NCBI GenBank assembly: GCA_019748235.1
Contig: JAIEPU010000300.1
Coordinates: forward strand, 1-40,759
Source: a bacterium
GTDB taxonomy: Bacteria > Planctomycetota > Planctomycetia > Kolteriales > Kolteriaceae
DNA length: 40,759 bases
Reading direction: 5' to 3'
Positions 30,454 to 39,604 of this stretch are shown in pieces. The position numbers and the translations under genes are program-made. A model generated the notes under the pieces. The model was not told the origin of the DNA, ran no database searches, and saw only the letters and a list, made by a program, of their open reading frames with translations. Numbering within the stretch: the first letter of the stretch is position 1; the number at the start of each line of letters is the position of its first letter.

Positions 30454-33400
30454 GGTTTAGAGATTGGTGTCAAATTCACTGACGGTGTTGAGATCGTGAA
30501 CTTGGTGTTCTTAACAATCGTCGTATCGGTCGGTTTGGACGGTGGATAAACACTGATGCGGCTGAGCCTGCTGACTCCCTCGATCACGAAGTAGCCGGTA
30601 TAGATCCCACTGGTTGTGTCGTAGACCTGTCGAGCCCAACGGATCTTTCCTTCGGGAACGATGGCCCATTCACTCATGTCGCCCCGAACCGCATCGTCGA
30701 AACTGAGCTTGAGTGAGACCTTGGTGCCGGCTTTTAGGTCCGGCGGAGGATCAAGGTATTTGGGCCGTCCCATGCTGATACCTGTTTGAATTTTGTCTCC
30801 CGACCCCGGTTGATTCGGGTCGACATCAATCGGCGTGGGTGATTCCGCCCACGAGACGTCGATCGAACCCTTCCTCGAATCACTTGGCCAGTCCTCCAGA
30901 ACAAGTCGCCAAGCGGGGAACCGCTTCCCACCAAGATTCGGCGAAAGCTGATGGAAAATGTATTTCCGGTCGCTTCCATCAGGCGTTACCGTCACGTGCA
31001 GCGATGATGGTTCCCACAAGTGATCGTCGAGCTTGAAGAGGGCGAATTCCAACTCGACATTTTTCCCCGCGGGACTCGAGCGGAGTATTCGCACGACCGG
31101 CCCCTTTGCGGTCTTGCCACCCTCAAGAAGATCATCCACGTAATGGATCTGTCGTCCGCTGTAGATCAATTCATGCAAATCGCCGGGACGAACGCGGATG
31201 GTGAAATCGGTCGCGGGTTTCCCTTGGGGATCGGTGATTCGAACATCATGAAAGCCGGGAGGGATGGAATACTCCGTGGCGGCGGTTTGCAGCTTGGCCG
31301 GCGGGTCGGGGATGGCGATTCCATTACTCTTGTTGATCGCGGAATATCGAAGAAGATTGGCGATGCGCGTCAATTCTGCGAGGAGTTGATTCGGAGATTC
31401 ATCGATCGAAATGTATTGTCCGCCGGTTCCCTCCGCGATCTCTTTGAGGATGGAGGCCTCTCCCTCAAAGAAGAAGCCGATGGTATTGATTTTGATTCCT
31501 GAATCCCTGTAGGCGGCGATGATTTCGCCGGCGGCATGCTTCACTAGGTCATTGACTTGACGGTCACGTGTCGCTGGGTCGGCAACCTTCTTCTTCACGT
31601 CGCCGATCTTCGAATCGAGCTTACTATCCATCCCGTCCGAGATGAGAACGATCTGCCGATTTCCCTCTGGGACGCTTGCGAAATCGTCTTTTGCTTTGAT
31701 GAGCGAATGGATGAGCGGCGTGTAACTTCCAAGGTCCCGTTCCGCGTCGGGGATGTTGTCGCGGAAACTGATGGGCGAGAATGGCTCGATGTTCAGTTTC
31801 TTCGTCGTATCTTCAAGCCCGAGAGTAAGCTCATTGTCCTTGGCCCGGCTGCCGAACCAACGTACTCCCACATCAATCGCATTCTCAGGTGTTTCCTTCG
31901 CGAATTGCGTCAGTACGGAACGAAGCCCTTCGATTCGCGACTGGCCACTTTTGCCGGCAGAGGAACGCATCGATCGGGAACAGTCGAGCACAAAAAGGAG
32001 TTTGAGATCGCTCTTATCGCTGTCCGCGACACGGAGTGAATACGTTCCATTCGCAGGGAGTTTATTCTCATAGATGACGGTCGGTCCGTTCTCGGCATCG
32101 GCGAGGTTCACGATGACCGGCGCGGTAGCGCGATGTCCGCGGAAATTCAGCAGCGTGGTGAAGTTCGCAGTCCCCTCAGCGGACTCCCCTTTGCCAATAA
32201 GGAATTTGCCGGGGGATTCCTGGCGAAAAGGAACGGTGGCAGGAGTCATTTCCGCGAAGAGGCCGGCGATTCCGGCGGGAAGTGGATGCGGCAGCGTCGG
32301 GGTGATACTGACCAGTTCCTCATCCTGCACCGTGAAGCGAACGTTCGACCGATCTGAGTCGAGCCTTATCTCGCCGGCAAGCTGAACGAGTTCTCGAATC
32401 CGATCTCCGACCGAGATGTAAGAAGACTCTTGCGCGGAATGAAGGGAGCGCGCTCGTTCGAGGTACGACTGAGAGGCAATATCGAAGTAATGTCGTGTTT
32501 GACCCGGACTGGCTGCCCAGAAATCTTCCGCCATGCGTGTCGACTGCCAAGCTAAAAAGTCGGCCACATTGAGTCGACGCAGGAGGGAGCTTGGATTCGC
32601 GCCTTCCGTCGGCGACACGTATCCTTCAAGCAGCCGGCGCGCGGTGTCGGCTTGAAAGAGTTGATCCCGCCGATTCGGATCGACCTTGTCCGCGACGGCG
32701 AGTTCGCGGATCTGCCGCCACCATCCCCCCACATAGCCGCCGAGTTGGGTCGGATTTTGTACGGACCCGAGATCACTTTGCTGTGCGGGAGCCGAAAGGT
32801 CGACGCCCACGCTGAAGAGTTCTTGCGCCAGTTTCGCAACGCGGAGGACTCGTTCCCGTCGATCGGCGATTTTGATCTCGTCGATATTCCCAACCGTTTG
32901 ACCCGAAGTAGAGGGAGCGCCTTCACCCGCTTGTAGAACGGGTTCGCATATCCGTGCGATGAGGTTGACGCGCGTCCTCGCGGACTCGGCGGGGTTTCCG
33001 GGATTCGTCGGGAAGGGGACGAGCGTGATTTCATTCACCCGGCGCCACATGATTTCCGTTTGACTTGGTGCCGAGCTTTTGCCGAGTTGTCGCGACTCAG
33101 CCGCAACGAGTTCAAGGAGCGCGGCATGACTTTTGGAAAGATCTCCGGCGGTTTGATTGATCGCGACGATGTCTTCGTCGATCTTGTCACGCGATTTCCC
33201 CGAGTTCAGCCGATCGCCGGACAGCTGTCGATTGAGGGCCGCGATTCCGCGCACAATCTTGTCAATCGACTGATAAGCTTCCACTCGAAACGACTCATCA
33301 GACTTTTGCCAAGCCGCTCCCCAGGGCCTTCGCGTGGCCAGGCGGTTGATGTGCGGTAATTCCGCCAGAACCTGCTCTCGCAATGCCATCGCTTGCGCCA

Positions 33401-35189
33401 AGATGGCGGCGCGATCCTTCACTCGGTGATAAAGATCATCCACTAGACGTTCTGATATCGCACCTGACTGGGACTCGACAGGAATCACTGATCCTTTCGC
33501 GGCAAAGAATTTGTCTTCAAGGAATCTCCGACCGAGATCAGCCTCATCGAGATGAGGACGGAGCCAACTGGTGACCTCTGGAGCCCAGAGACTCTCGGCC
33601 ACGGCGGCATCTTCCGCTAGGAGTCGACGTTGAATTTGAGCGCGAGCGTCAGCCGCCCGATCCTCGATCGACGGTAATGCGGAGAGTTGAAGGGCAAGCT
33701 GAATCTCGACCGGCGGCGTTCGATCAAGCAGAGGAGCGCTCTTCGCATTCTTCGCAAAGGATTCAAAGCTCTCGTTTCCGCTCAAGAGTCGATCGATCAG
33801 TGTTTGAAAGGAGGAGGCGAGCTCTTTCGACGAATCGTTGCCTGCCGACGTATTAGCATCGAGGAATCTGTCCATCGGCAACGAAAATCCGTCTCCGGCA
33901 ATTTGAGCGGGATTGGCCCCCTTGATGTCGGATAGTCGTCGTGCGATCGCGCTTAGCTCTTGGTTTGCGGCAGCGACGTCACCCGCGCGGTAAAAGTCCT
34001 CTGCTCGAAGGAGGGTTTCTTCGAAGAGCCGCCAATGCTGTGGCGCGTATCGCCACGGTGGAGGACTCTCTTGGCCGAGCGTGTAATAGTCTTTCCATCC
34101 CGCGCGCAGCTTATCGATGAATGCGGCATCGACCGGAGCGGGCTTGAAGACAGGGGGCGCGACTCCCCAAGGAAGGGCCACGATGCGGACATCTTCGGCG
34201 GCGGTGCTGTCGTCTTTGCCGATAAGAGTCGGCGTTTGAACGTCTGCCCTATGCCGTGACCAATTCCGCACGTGTCGGGAAAGATACGCTTCGAGTTCGG
34301 CAAGGCTGACGTACCCATCCTTGTTTCCTTCCTTGTCGGCGCTGCCGTGAAATGCCTCGATGAAGTAGCGAGCGAAGGACGAATGTCCAACCGATCGGTC
34401 GACCCACGTTACTTCACCGGGAGAGCAGGAAGCGAGGACATAAAGCCCTTGGCGGTCCTCGGGCTTGAACGTGTTGATCTCGTCACGCACGCTTTCGACA
34501 AACTGATTGGTGAGAACTCCGAGCGGCCAGATACTGTTCACTCGCTGGCAGTCGAGAACGAGGATCTTTCGATTTGCTTTAGAACGTGTGAGCTTGTCGA
34601 TGAGGTCGTGGATCTTGATGGCTTGCATCAATCCGCCCCCCTCAAGCTTCGTCGGGATCTCGAAGTCATTGGGAAGGATGTACGGGACGGCCTTATGTGC
34701 AGTTTCATCCCAAACGGCGACCCCCATCGCATTCACATAGACGAGGGCTGTCGTCGGTTCCGTACCAAACCAAGAACCCCGAGGAGAAAGTTCACTCAAC
34801 TGATTGACGAGCGCCGTCATCTCGACGAAGTTCAGCGAATCATCGTCCGCGACGCGTAAGTCAAAGACTTGTGATTCCCCAGCCAGTGACGCCGCATCCG
34901 CTTGAGCAAATGCGTTCGGTTCGATGAGAGGTACACGATATTCCGCCGAGAGAAGGACGAGTTGCGGCTTCGGCATGGGACGAAGCACCAGAATCGCCGC
35001 CACGATTAATGCCAGGACCATCGCGAGAGAGAAGAGACCCGCGAAAATGCGCACATTCGATCGGGCCGGGCCGCGCGGGCCTTCCCCCTTTTCGCGCCAA
35101 CGGGCAAGTCGCTTCGCGCTTCCGGCCGAGCGCTGGGGAGGAAGTTGTCCGCCGGGTTTATCAGAGGGTTGCCAACGTTGCTTGCTCAT
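30450..35189 (-). CDS. Membrane-anchored pseudo-caspase with C-terminal von Willebrand A domain
   Basis: A 1579-residue protein. Residues 1-45 are basic and Pro/Gly-rich and should be cytoplasmic; residues 47-70 are a membrane helix. Residues 75-330 follow a caspase-like (C14) plan, but where the catalytic His-Gly is expected the chain reads NAMG (Met155), and VLDCQR (213-215) has Gln at the Cys position with a Cys one place earlier, so the dyad is missing. It matches the protein at 39605 over this region (DRSVGHSSFAR, KDGYVSLAELEAYL). A helical region follows (about 340-1000). A von Willebrand A domain at about 1060-1270 has a complete MIDAS: D1069-x-S-x-S, Thr1157, Asp1185. A beta-rich tail closes the chain. 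The gene follows tssM by 54 bases on the same strand. Confidence 0.8.
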   Translation of the reverse strand: MSKQRWQPSDKPGGQLPPQRSAGSAKRLARWREKGEGPRGPARSNVRIFAGLFSLAMVLALIVAAILVLRPMPKPQLVLLSAEYRVPLIEPNAFAQADAASLAGESQVFDLRVADDDSLNFVEMTALVNQLSELSPRGSWFGTEPTTALVYVNAMGVAVWDETAHKAVPYILPNDFEIPTKLEGGGLMQAIKIHDLIDKLTRSKANRKILVLDCQRVNSIWPLGVLTNQFVESVRDEINTFKPEDRQGLYVLASCSPGEVTWVDRSVGHSSFARYFIEAFHGSADKEGNKDGYVSLAELEAYLSRHVRNWSRHRADVQTPTLIGKDDSTAAEDVRIVALPWGVAPPVFKPAPVDAAFIDKLRAGWKDYYTLGQESPPPWRYAPQHWRLFEETLLRAEDFYRAGDVAAANQELSAIARRLSDIKGANPAQIAGDGFSLPMDRFLDANTSAGNDSSKELASSFQTLIDRLLSGNESFESFAKNAKSAPLLDRTPPVEIQLALQLSALPSIEDRAADARAQIQRRLLAEDAAVAESLWAPEVTSWLRPHLDEADLGRRFLEDKFFAAKGSVIPVESQSGAISERLVDDLYHRVKDRAAILAQAMALREQVLAELPHINRLATRRPWGAAWQKSDESFRVEAYQSIDKIVRGIAALNRQLSGDRLNSGKSRDKIDEDIVAINQTAGDLSKSHAALLELVAAESRQLGKSSAPSQTEIMWRRVNEITLVPFPTNPGNPAESARTRVNLIARICEPVLQAGEGAPSTSGQTVGNIDEIKIADRRERVLRVAKLAQELFSVGVDLSAPAQQSDLGSVQNPTQLGGYVGGWWRQIRELAVADKVDPNRRDQLFQADTARRLLEGYVSPTEGANPSSLLRRLNVADFLAWQSTRMAEDFWAASPGQTRHYFDIASQSYLERARSLHSAQESSYISVGDRIRELVQLAGEIRLDSDRSNVRFTVQDEELVSITPTLPHPLPAGIAGLFAEMTPATVPFRQESPGKFLIGKGESAEGTANFTTLLNFRGHRATAPVIVNLADAENGPTVIYENKLPANGTYSLRVADSDKSDLKLLFVLDCSRSMRSSAGKSGQSRIEGLRSVLTQFAKETPENAIDVGVRWFGSRAKDNELTLGLEDTTKKLNIEPFSPISFRDNIPDAERDLGSYTPLIHSLIKAKDDFASVPEGNRQIVLISDGMDSKLDSKIGDVKKKVADPATRDRQVNDLVKHAAGEIIAAYRDSGIKINTIGFFFEGEASILKEIAEGTGGQYISIDESPNQLLAELTRIANLLRYSAINKSNGIAIPDPPAKLQTAATEYSIPPGFHDVRITDPQGKPATDFTIRVRPGDLHELIYSGRQIHYVDDLLEGGKTAKGPVVRILRSSPAGKNVELEFALFKLDDHLWEPSSLHVTVTPDGSDRKYIFHQLSPNLGGKRFPAWRLVLEDWPSDSRKGSIDVSWAESPTPIDVDPNQPGSGDKIQTGISMGRPKYLDPPPDLKAGTKVSLKLSFDDAVRGDMSEWAIVPEGKIRWARQVYDTTSGIYTGYFVIEGVSRLSRISVYPPSKPTDTTIVKNTKFTISTPSVNLTPISKP

Positions 35190-35243
35190 ATCTCGCTACT
35201 CGACAACTCCAGGGACGACTTTGCTATGCCGGTCCGAGATCGC

Positions 35244-36791
35244 TTAGATTCCAATGGGAACGAACATCGACAAAATCACGACCGCGTCGATGATGACGAA
35301 TACCGCCGCCGCCACAAGTATCCATCGGGCGACGTTCTGCATCGTGCGATCTTCCCGCATGGCGGTGTTATTCCAGCCGATGACGTCATCATGCTCACGA
35401 GCTAGACGAGCCAACAGACCCTCGAAAAAGGGGAGCCGCACCGCTCCAGGACCTTCCAGGCTGGCGAAGTAAAGCCCGCTCAGGTAGAGAGGCTCTTCGA
35501 CGTCGTCCGGAAACGCGTTCTTCAGAATGCGAACGATATTCGCCCGGCTCTTGCGAACGCGATCGAGCAAACGGAATAGATCACCGTTCGTTGCATCGCC
35601 GAGCTTTCGCTGAAAGAGTTCGAAGACTTGGCGTTCGAAGTATTGGACGACCCAGGTGTGAGTCTTTTCGACGTCATCGGTCGAGGGAGAGATGAGCGAG
35701 GGATAGCCGCAACCGCAGCGCCGTTCGACCTGATCTCGGTCGAGCCGTTCGATGTACGTTTTGAATTCGGGGAAATGCTCGATCCCGGTCAGTGCCAGAA
35801 TGGTCATCGCCTTGACGCCGATCGTTTCCTGAAGCGCGAACATGTCGATCTTGACGGTATCGGCCAATTGACTCAGGCCGGGACTCGTCGTCCAGCCGTA
35901 GGGAACGGTGAGCAAGACGCCGTTGATCGGGCAGACCGGATAGCGGGCATCACGCAGCTGGCTGACGAAATACCGCATGCGCGCGTCGTATCGATCTCGT
36001 TCATCGGCATCGAGCCGGCGAGTTGGGGCGTGATAGCCTTCGACGAGTGGTGCCGCGGTTTCAGACATCGTCCCCACCGCTCGGGTCGAGAAGCGATCTA
36101 CCCCACCGATGGTTGAGAATCGGGCCGATTCGGAACCTCCCAGCGTGGCGCCCAAGTCAGCCGGACCCGACTCTGGGGGGGGGGAAGAGGATGCCTTCCC
36201 TACGGCGGAAGCGGAGAGTTTCGATTGGGCGACAATCGCGGAGACGCCGGGGACCGTGACCCAGATCGCGCGGTGATCGCCGTACCAATGCACGGGCAAA
36301 TCATTGTCGGTGACTCGAACGTCCTTGCCGACGAGTGAGGATTCGACGAAGGATCGTTCCTCTTGCGGTGTCAATCCCACGACGAGAAAGAGAGGCACGT
36401 CCCTGATGCTGAGGTTCGCGTCCTCGAGCGCGCCGAGACCGGTTTCGATCGCCTCGTCAATGTCTGGGAACTCTGTTTGAGCGGTCGGAATCTGAGCGAT
36501 GATGTAAAAGACGAGTCGGATGGCGGCATAAATCAGGATCGCCACCAACCCGGGCCAGGTAAAACGGACCCAGTTCGGGGCATCGATCTGAAGATACCAT
36601 CCGAGCTTGAGATTGAGAAAGACAAGGACTGCGACCAGGACGCCCAAGAGAATGAGGTGCATCCCGTAACGAACCCAGGTGGGTATTTTGAGCTTGGTCG
36701 CCTTCTTCGCGTACGAGCCGATGATTTTCATCGGCGTCATGATCGTGTTGAGAGCGGCTCTCAGGGCATTGAAGGGCTGCAGAATACTCAC
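35244..36791 (-). CDS. tssM: TssM/IcmF-like inner-membrane protein, lacking the periplasmic part
   Basis: A 515-residue protein that matches only the N-terminal half of TssM (usually about 1100-1200 residues). Two membrane helices lie at about 45-62 and 79-100, a cytoplasmic domain spans about 101-480, and a third helix (NVARWILVAAAVFVIIDAVVILSM) ends the protein a few residues before its stop. In the cytoplasmic domain PLFLVVGLTPQEERSFVESS (133-152) occupies the P-loop position but has no GKT/S, and VCPINGVLLTVPYGW corresponds to the INGVLL motif of TssM. The periplasmic helical and beta-sandwich domains that reach TssJ in a standard T6SS are absent. The GTG start has AAGG five bases upstream. 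It lies 100 bases behind tssL. Confidence 0.75.
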   Translation of the reverse strand: MSILQPFNALRAALNTIMTPMKIIGSYAKKATKLKIPTWVRYGMHLILLGVLVAVLVFLNLKLGWYLQIDAPNWVRFTWPGLVAILIYAAIRLVFYIIAQIPTAQTEFPDIDEAIETGLGALEDANLSIRDVPLFLVVGLTPQEERSFVESSLVGKDVRVTDNDLPVHWYGDHRAIWVTVPGVSAIVAQSKLSASAVGKASSSPPPESGPADLGATLGGSESARFSTIGGVDRFSTRAVGTMSETAAPLVEGYHAPTRRLDADERDRYDARMRYFVSQLRDARYPVCPINGVLLTVPYGWTTSPGLSQLADTVKIDMFALQETIGVKAMTILALTGIEHFPEFKTYIERLDRDQVERRCGCGYPSLISPSTDDVEKTHTWVVQYFERQVFELFQRKLGDATNGDLFRLLDRVRKSRANIVRILKNAFPDDVEEPLYLSGLYFASLEGPGAVRLPFFEGLLARLAREHDDVIGWNNTAMREDRTMQNVARWILVAAAVFVIIDAVVILSMFVPIGI

Positions 36792-36891
36792 TGTAACCTT
36801 GCTCCGTAACTCATTCCCCGAGAATGGGTGATCTCTGACCGATGCTCGTCACCCCTCGGGTATGTCACCCCTGGACGTCGCCCTTTTGTCG

Positions 36892-37791
36892 TCAGCCTAC
36901 CCGTTGCACAATCCAAACGACGGCGAGGATCACCGTGGCCAGTAAAGTCCAAACCAGTGCGATCAGCGATCGTTGACAGGACGCCCAGCCGGTAAGAGGA
37001 CGGGCATCACGCTGTGAATCGCTCGCAGTCGTGGGGGTGAAAGGACGCTGGCGACCTGGAGCGATCTGCGCGAATACCGGGCCCGCCCACTCCGATAAGG
37101 TGCGAGGCAGATCAACGCTTCCCTGTTTGGCATTCGTCTTGGGAGCGTCGAAGACCGATTCATCAATCAGCGAGTCCTCGTCAGCGGGTGGTTCGATGAC
37201 CGGCGCCGCGGTGGGGGAGGACTCTTCGGGAAGGTCCCAGGCATCTTCCTCCTTATGGTCTGCTTCACCAAACCAAGAATCCATCGCCTTTCGGGGGGCG
37301 GGCTTTTGTTTTTGGGGAGGAGCATTGGCCGGCTTCTGTGGATTACTCGGGGGGGCCGGCCCGCTCGCGCGAGGTTTGAATTCTCCCTCGCGATAGATTC
37401 CAAGGAAGCCGAGCGCGACGCAAAGGTAATACGTCTCGAGCGGATCGGCCGGAGAAAGGGTCCGAGCGATTTTCGCTTTTTCGTAGAACTCGTACGCCCG
37501 GTCGCGTGCGTCATAAAACTCGCGCTCGAGTGTATGATCTTTCCACTTATTCGCGTGCGGCCAAGGGGAATTGATGAGGACTTCATCAATCCAATAGATG
37601 AGGGCGGACTTGGCGAGTTCATCCTCGCGGGTCGCCTTTCCCGAGTCGAGTTGCCCCAGGTATTGCTTCAATCGGGGAAACTCTTCGCGCGGATCGGGCG
37701 TCGGTCCCGGCTTTCGACCGTAAATGCGGTCGAGCAGTTCGAGAACGTAAAGGATCGTCGGATATACGCGTGCTGCCAGGCGATCATTCAT
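36892..37791 (-). CDS. tssL: TssL/DotU-like T6SS membrane-complex protein
   Basis: A 299-residue protein. Residues 1-145 form the cytoplasmic DotU/IcmH helical bundle: ILYVLELLDRIYGRK, KSALIYWIDEVLINSPWP, LEREFYDARDRAYEFYEKA, DPLETYYLCVALGFLGIY (the LGF/GIY patch is typical of TssL). A Pro/Ala/Lys-rich linker follows (about 150-185), then an acidic stretch and a single C-terminal membrane helix (LIALVWTLLATVILAVVWIVQRV) close to the end. There is no peptidoglycan-binding domain, as in the short TssL form. The ATG at 37791 overlaps the tssK stop by eight bases; a TTG at 37803 is also in frame. In the T6SS, TssL contacts TssM and, on the cytoplasmic side, TssK. Confidence 0.85.
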   Translation of the reverse strand: MNDRLAARVYPTILYVLELLDRIYGRKPGPTPDPREEFPRLKQYLGQLDSGKATREDELAKSALIYWIDEVLINSPWPHANKWKDHTLEREFYDARDRAYEFYEKAKIARTLSPADPLETYYLCVALGFLGIYREGEFKPRASGPAPPSNPQKPANAPPQKQKPAPRKAMDSWFGEADHKEEDAWDLPEESSPTAAPVIEPPADEDSLIDESVFDAPKTNAKQGSVDLPRTLSEWAGPVFAQIAPGRQRPFTPTTASDSQRDARPLTGWASCQRSLIALVWTLLATVILAVVWIVQRVG

Positions 37792-39211
37792 TGTCGACGA
37801 CAAACAACTCGAGTTTGAGATCTCGCGGCGTATTCTTGGGATCGATCACGGTGAGCGTGTTCTGTCCCACGAATGCTCCACGAATGTACCGTTCATTTAC
37901 CTTGATCGCGAGAGTCCGACTCTCACAAACTTGATCCCAATAAGTTCCTCGAGGGTCAACCTCGAAGTAAGTGACATTTTGCAGCGCGGGGAGCGACTGA
38001 TGCACCCCAACAACTCGGGTCAGGGCGAGGCCGGCCTCTCCGTTTCGATAAATCTGGGTGATCGTGCGCGAGCTGCCGAGCTTCCAATCCAGCCAACGAT
38101 TGCTGAAGAAGAGCTCGAGCCTTTCGGGCGTCAAATCGCTTCGAACGCCAACGTAAAAGCCCAGATTTCGATTTCGGACCCAGCGGGGATCGAGCCCCAC
38201 TTCCATCCACTCCTCGACTCCCAGGAATGGGAATCTCTGCACTTTAGCGGTCGCGCCTTCGCTCTGAAGACATAATTCGATCTCGGATTTGACGATTCGG
38301 AAGATGCGTCCGAGGTCATCGTGATCGTAAAGCGGCAAATCCGGTGGCTGCCAATTGGACCTAAATATTGCCAATTGGCCGACGATTCGGCAAAGTTCGG
38401 TGTAGGCATGGAAGGGATGGAGTCCGCTCGCCTCAGTGAGTTGCCGAAGGTAGGGATAGGCCGCGTTGACGGCCGCCAGTTGCAGAATCGCCTTTCGGAT
38501 TTGCGGTTGGTTTGCCTCGGTCCAGCCGCCGTGAGTTTGAATGTACTCCGCCTGTGACTTGGAGAATGCGCCGAGCTGGGCGCAAATCGACGCGAGGATC
38601 GATTCCTTGAGTGGGAGCCATGCATCGCACCCAAGGAGTGACGGAATGTAATCAGTATCAAGTTCTGGAATGGCTTCCGCATCTGCGGATCGCCGGAGCC
38701 GCATGATCGGCAGAGATTCAAAACCTTTGGGAGACTCGTGGATCGGTAGTGCAATTAAGCGCGCATTCCAACGCTCTGTTTCAATCGGCCGGGGATTGCC
38801 GGCAGCATTTCGATCGGCCCAGTCCTGAGCCTCCACTAAGGACCGAACGCTTTGGTCATCTCGCCGGCGGGTGGAATTCAGCCGGCCTTCCACCACTTCG
38901 GGAAGAGCCAGATAGAGAAAGACTTCGTCACTTTCCTGAAGCGCGGGGCGTACATCCAGGATGTCGAGGTGCGTATTTTCCGGCACGGAGATCAAAGTCC
39001 CATCCTTCAGACGGACTTTGAGCCGATTGACGCGAAGTTCGAAATTGCGAAGAGCATCGGCATTCCACTCAATCTGACGGACCCCGTAGCCGTACGGATT
39101 TCGCCAGTCGAGCATCGTCGACATGATGTCGCGGAGATTGGCATCGGAAGCCTGGAAATGGTGCGGCAGGACGAGCATACCTTCCGACCAATGAACTGGC
39201 TTCGTCCGCAT
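37784..39211 (-). CDS. tssK: TssK-like T6SS baseplate protein
   Basis: A 475-residue protein with the family start KPVHWSEGMLVLPHHFQASD, then YGYGVRQIEWNADALRNFELRVNRL, an LPE-type shoulder (VFLYLALPEV), a helical neck (LLGCDAWLPLKESILASICAQL, SGLHPFHAYTELCRIVGQLAIF, and PLYDHDDLGRIFRIVKSEI) and a C-terminal head. These are the conserved blocks of TssK, which is usually about 440-450 residues long. In known systems trimers of TssK couple the baseplate wedge to TssL and TssM in the membrane. Its presence implies a contractile injection-type machine elsewhere in the genome, because no sheath, tube or wedge gene is in this window. The ATG at 39211 has AGGAG ten bases upstream. It is the first gene of a four-gene unit. 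Confidence 0.87.
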   Translation of the reverse strand: MRTKPVHWSEGMLVLPHHFQASDANLRDIMSTMLDWRNPYGYGVRQIEWNADALRNFELRVNRLKVRLKDGTLISVPENTHLDILDVRPALQESDEVFLYLALPEVVEGRLNSTRRRDDQSVRSLVEAQDWADRNAAGNPRPIETERWNARLIALPIHESPKGFESLPIMRLRRSADAEAIPELDTDYIPSLLGCDAWLPLKESILASICAQLGAFSKSQAEYIQTHGGWTEANQPQIRKAILQLAAVNAAYPYLRQLTEASGLHPFHAYTELCRIVGQLAIFRSNWQPPDLPLYDHDDLGRIFRIVKSEIELCLQSEGATAKVQRFPFLGVEEWMEVGLDPRWVRNRNLGFYVGVRSDLTPERLELFFSNRWLDWKLGSSRTITQIYRNGEAGLALTRVVGVHQSLPALQNVTYFEVDPRGTYWDQVCESRTLAIKVNERYIRGAFVGQNTLTVIDPKNTPRDLKLELFVVDNE

Positions 39212-39604
39212 CCGATGGCTTCTCCTGATACTACTAAGGATGCCAGAGAGGAAGGGGGAACCGACTTGCTCAAGGGCGAGCGACTTTTCCCCTCGATCGA
39301 AAGATCACCCTCTCTCGAGAACCTGATGGATGGATGAGATCCGTTTCACCCATCGGTAACGATCATCCTACATTTTGGGGCATATTCCGACGAGAATTCC
39401 TCGAATGATTGTTCCAGAAGTTGGCTCTTTCTCGTGCGAATCCTGTCGTAGTGACTGGTAGCACACTTTGCCGATTGGACTTATAATTTCCGCCACGCCG
39501 GGGTGATGCAAGGCGAATCGCCGATTGAGGCCGATGTTCCTACGCGAGCGTGCGGCAGGCGAAGCTGATCAACCGATCAATCAGATCCTAGGAACGGAGC
39601 CACG
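39212..39604. promoter_or_regulatory. Divergent promoter region between tssK and the second pseudo-caspase gene
   Basis: 393 bases separate the two divergent starts. A perfect TATAAT box (39482-39487) lies on the plus strand; the -35 position is poor (TAGCAC at 17-base spacing). A perfect palindrome GGCGA-A-TCGCC (39512-39522) lies 25 bases downstream of that box and could be an operator or a leader hairpin. No equally good promoter for tssK was found on the other strand. No coding frame of note. Confidence 0.45.

Noticed and set aside
34272..34859. 195-codon plus-strand frame inside the pseudo-caspase gene
   Set aside because: Antisense shadow; the minus frame is fixed by homology with the protein at 39605.
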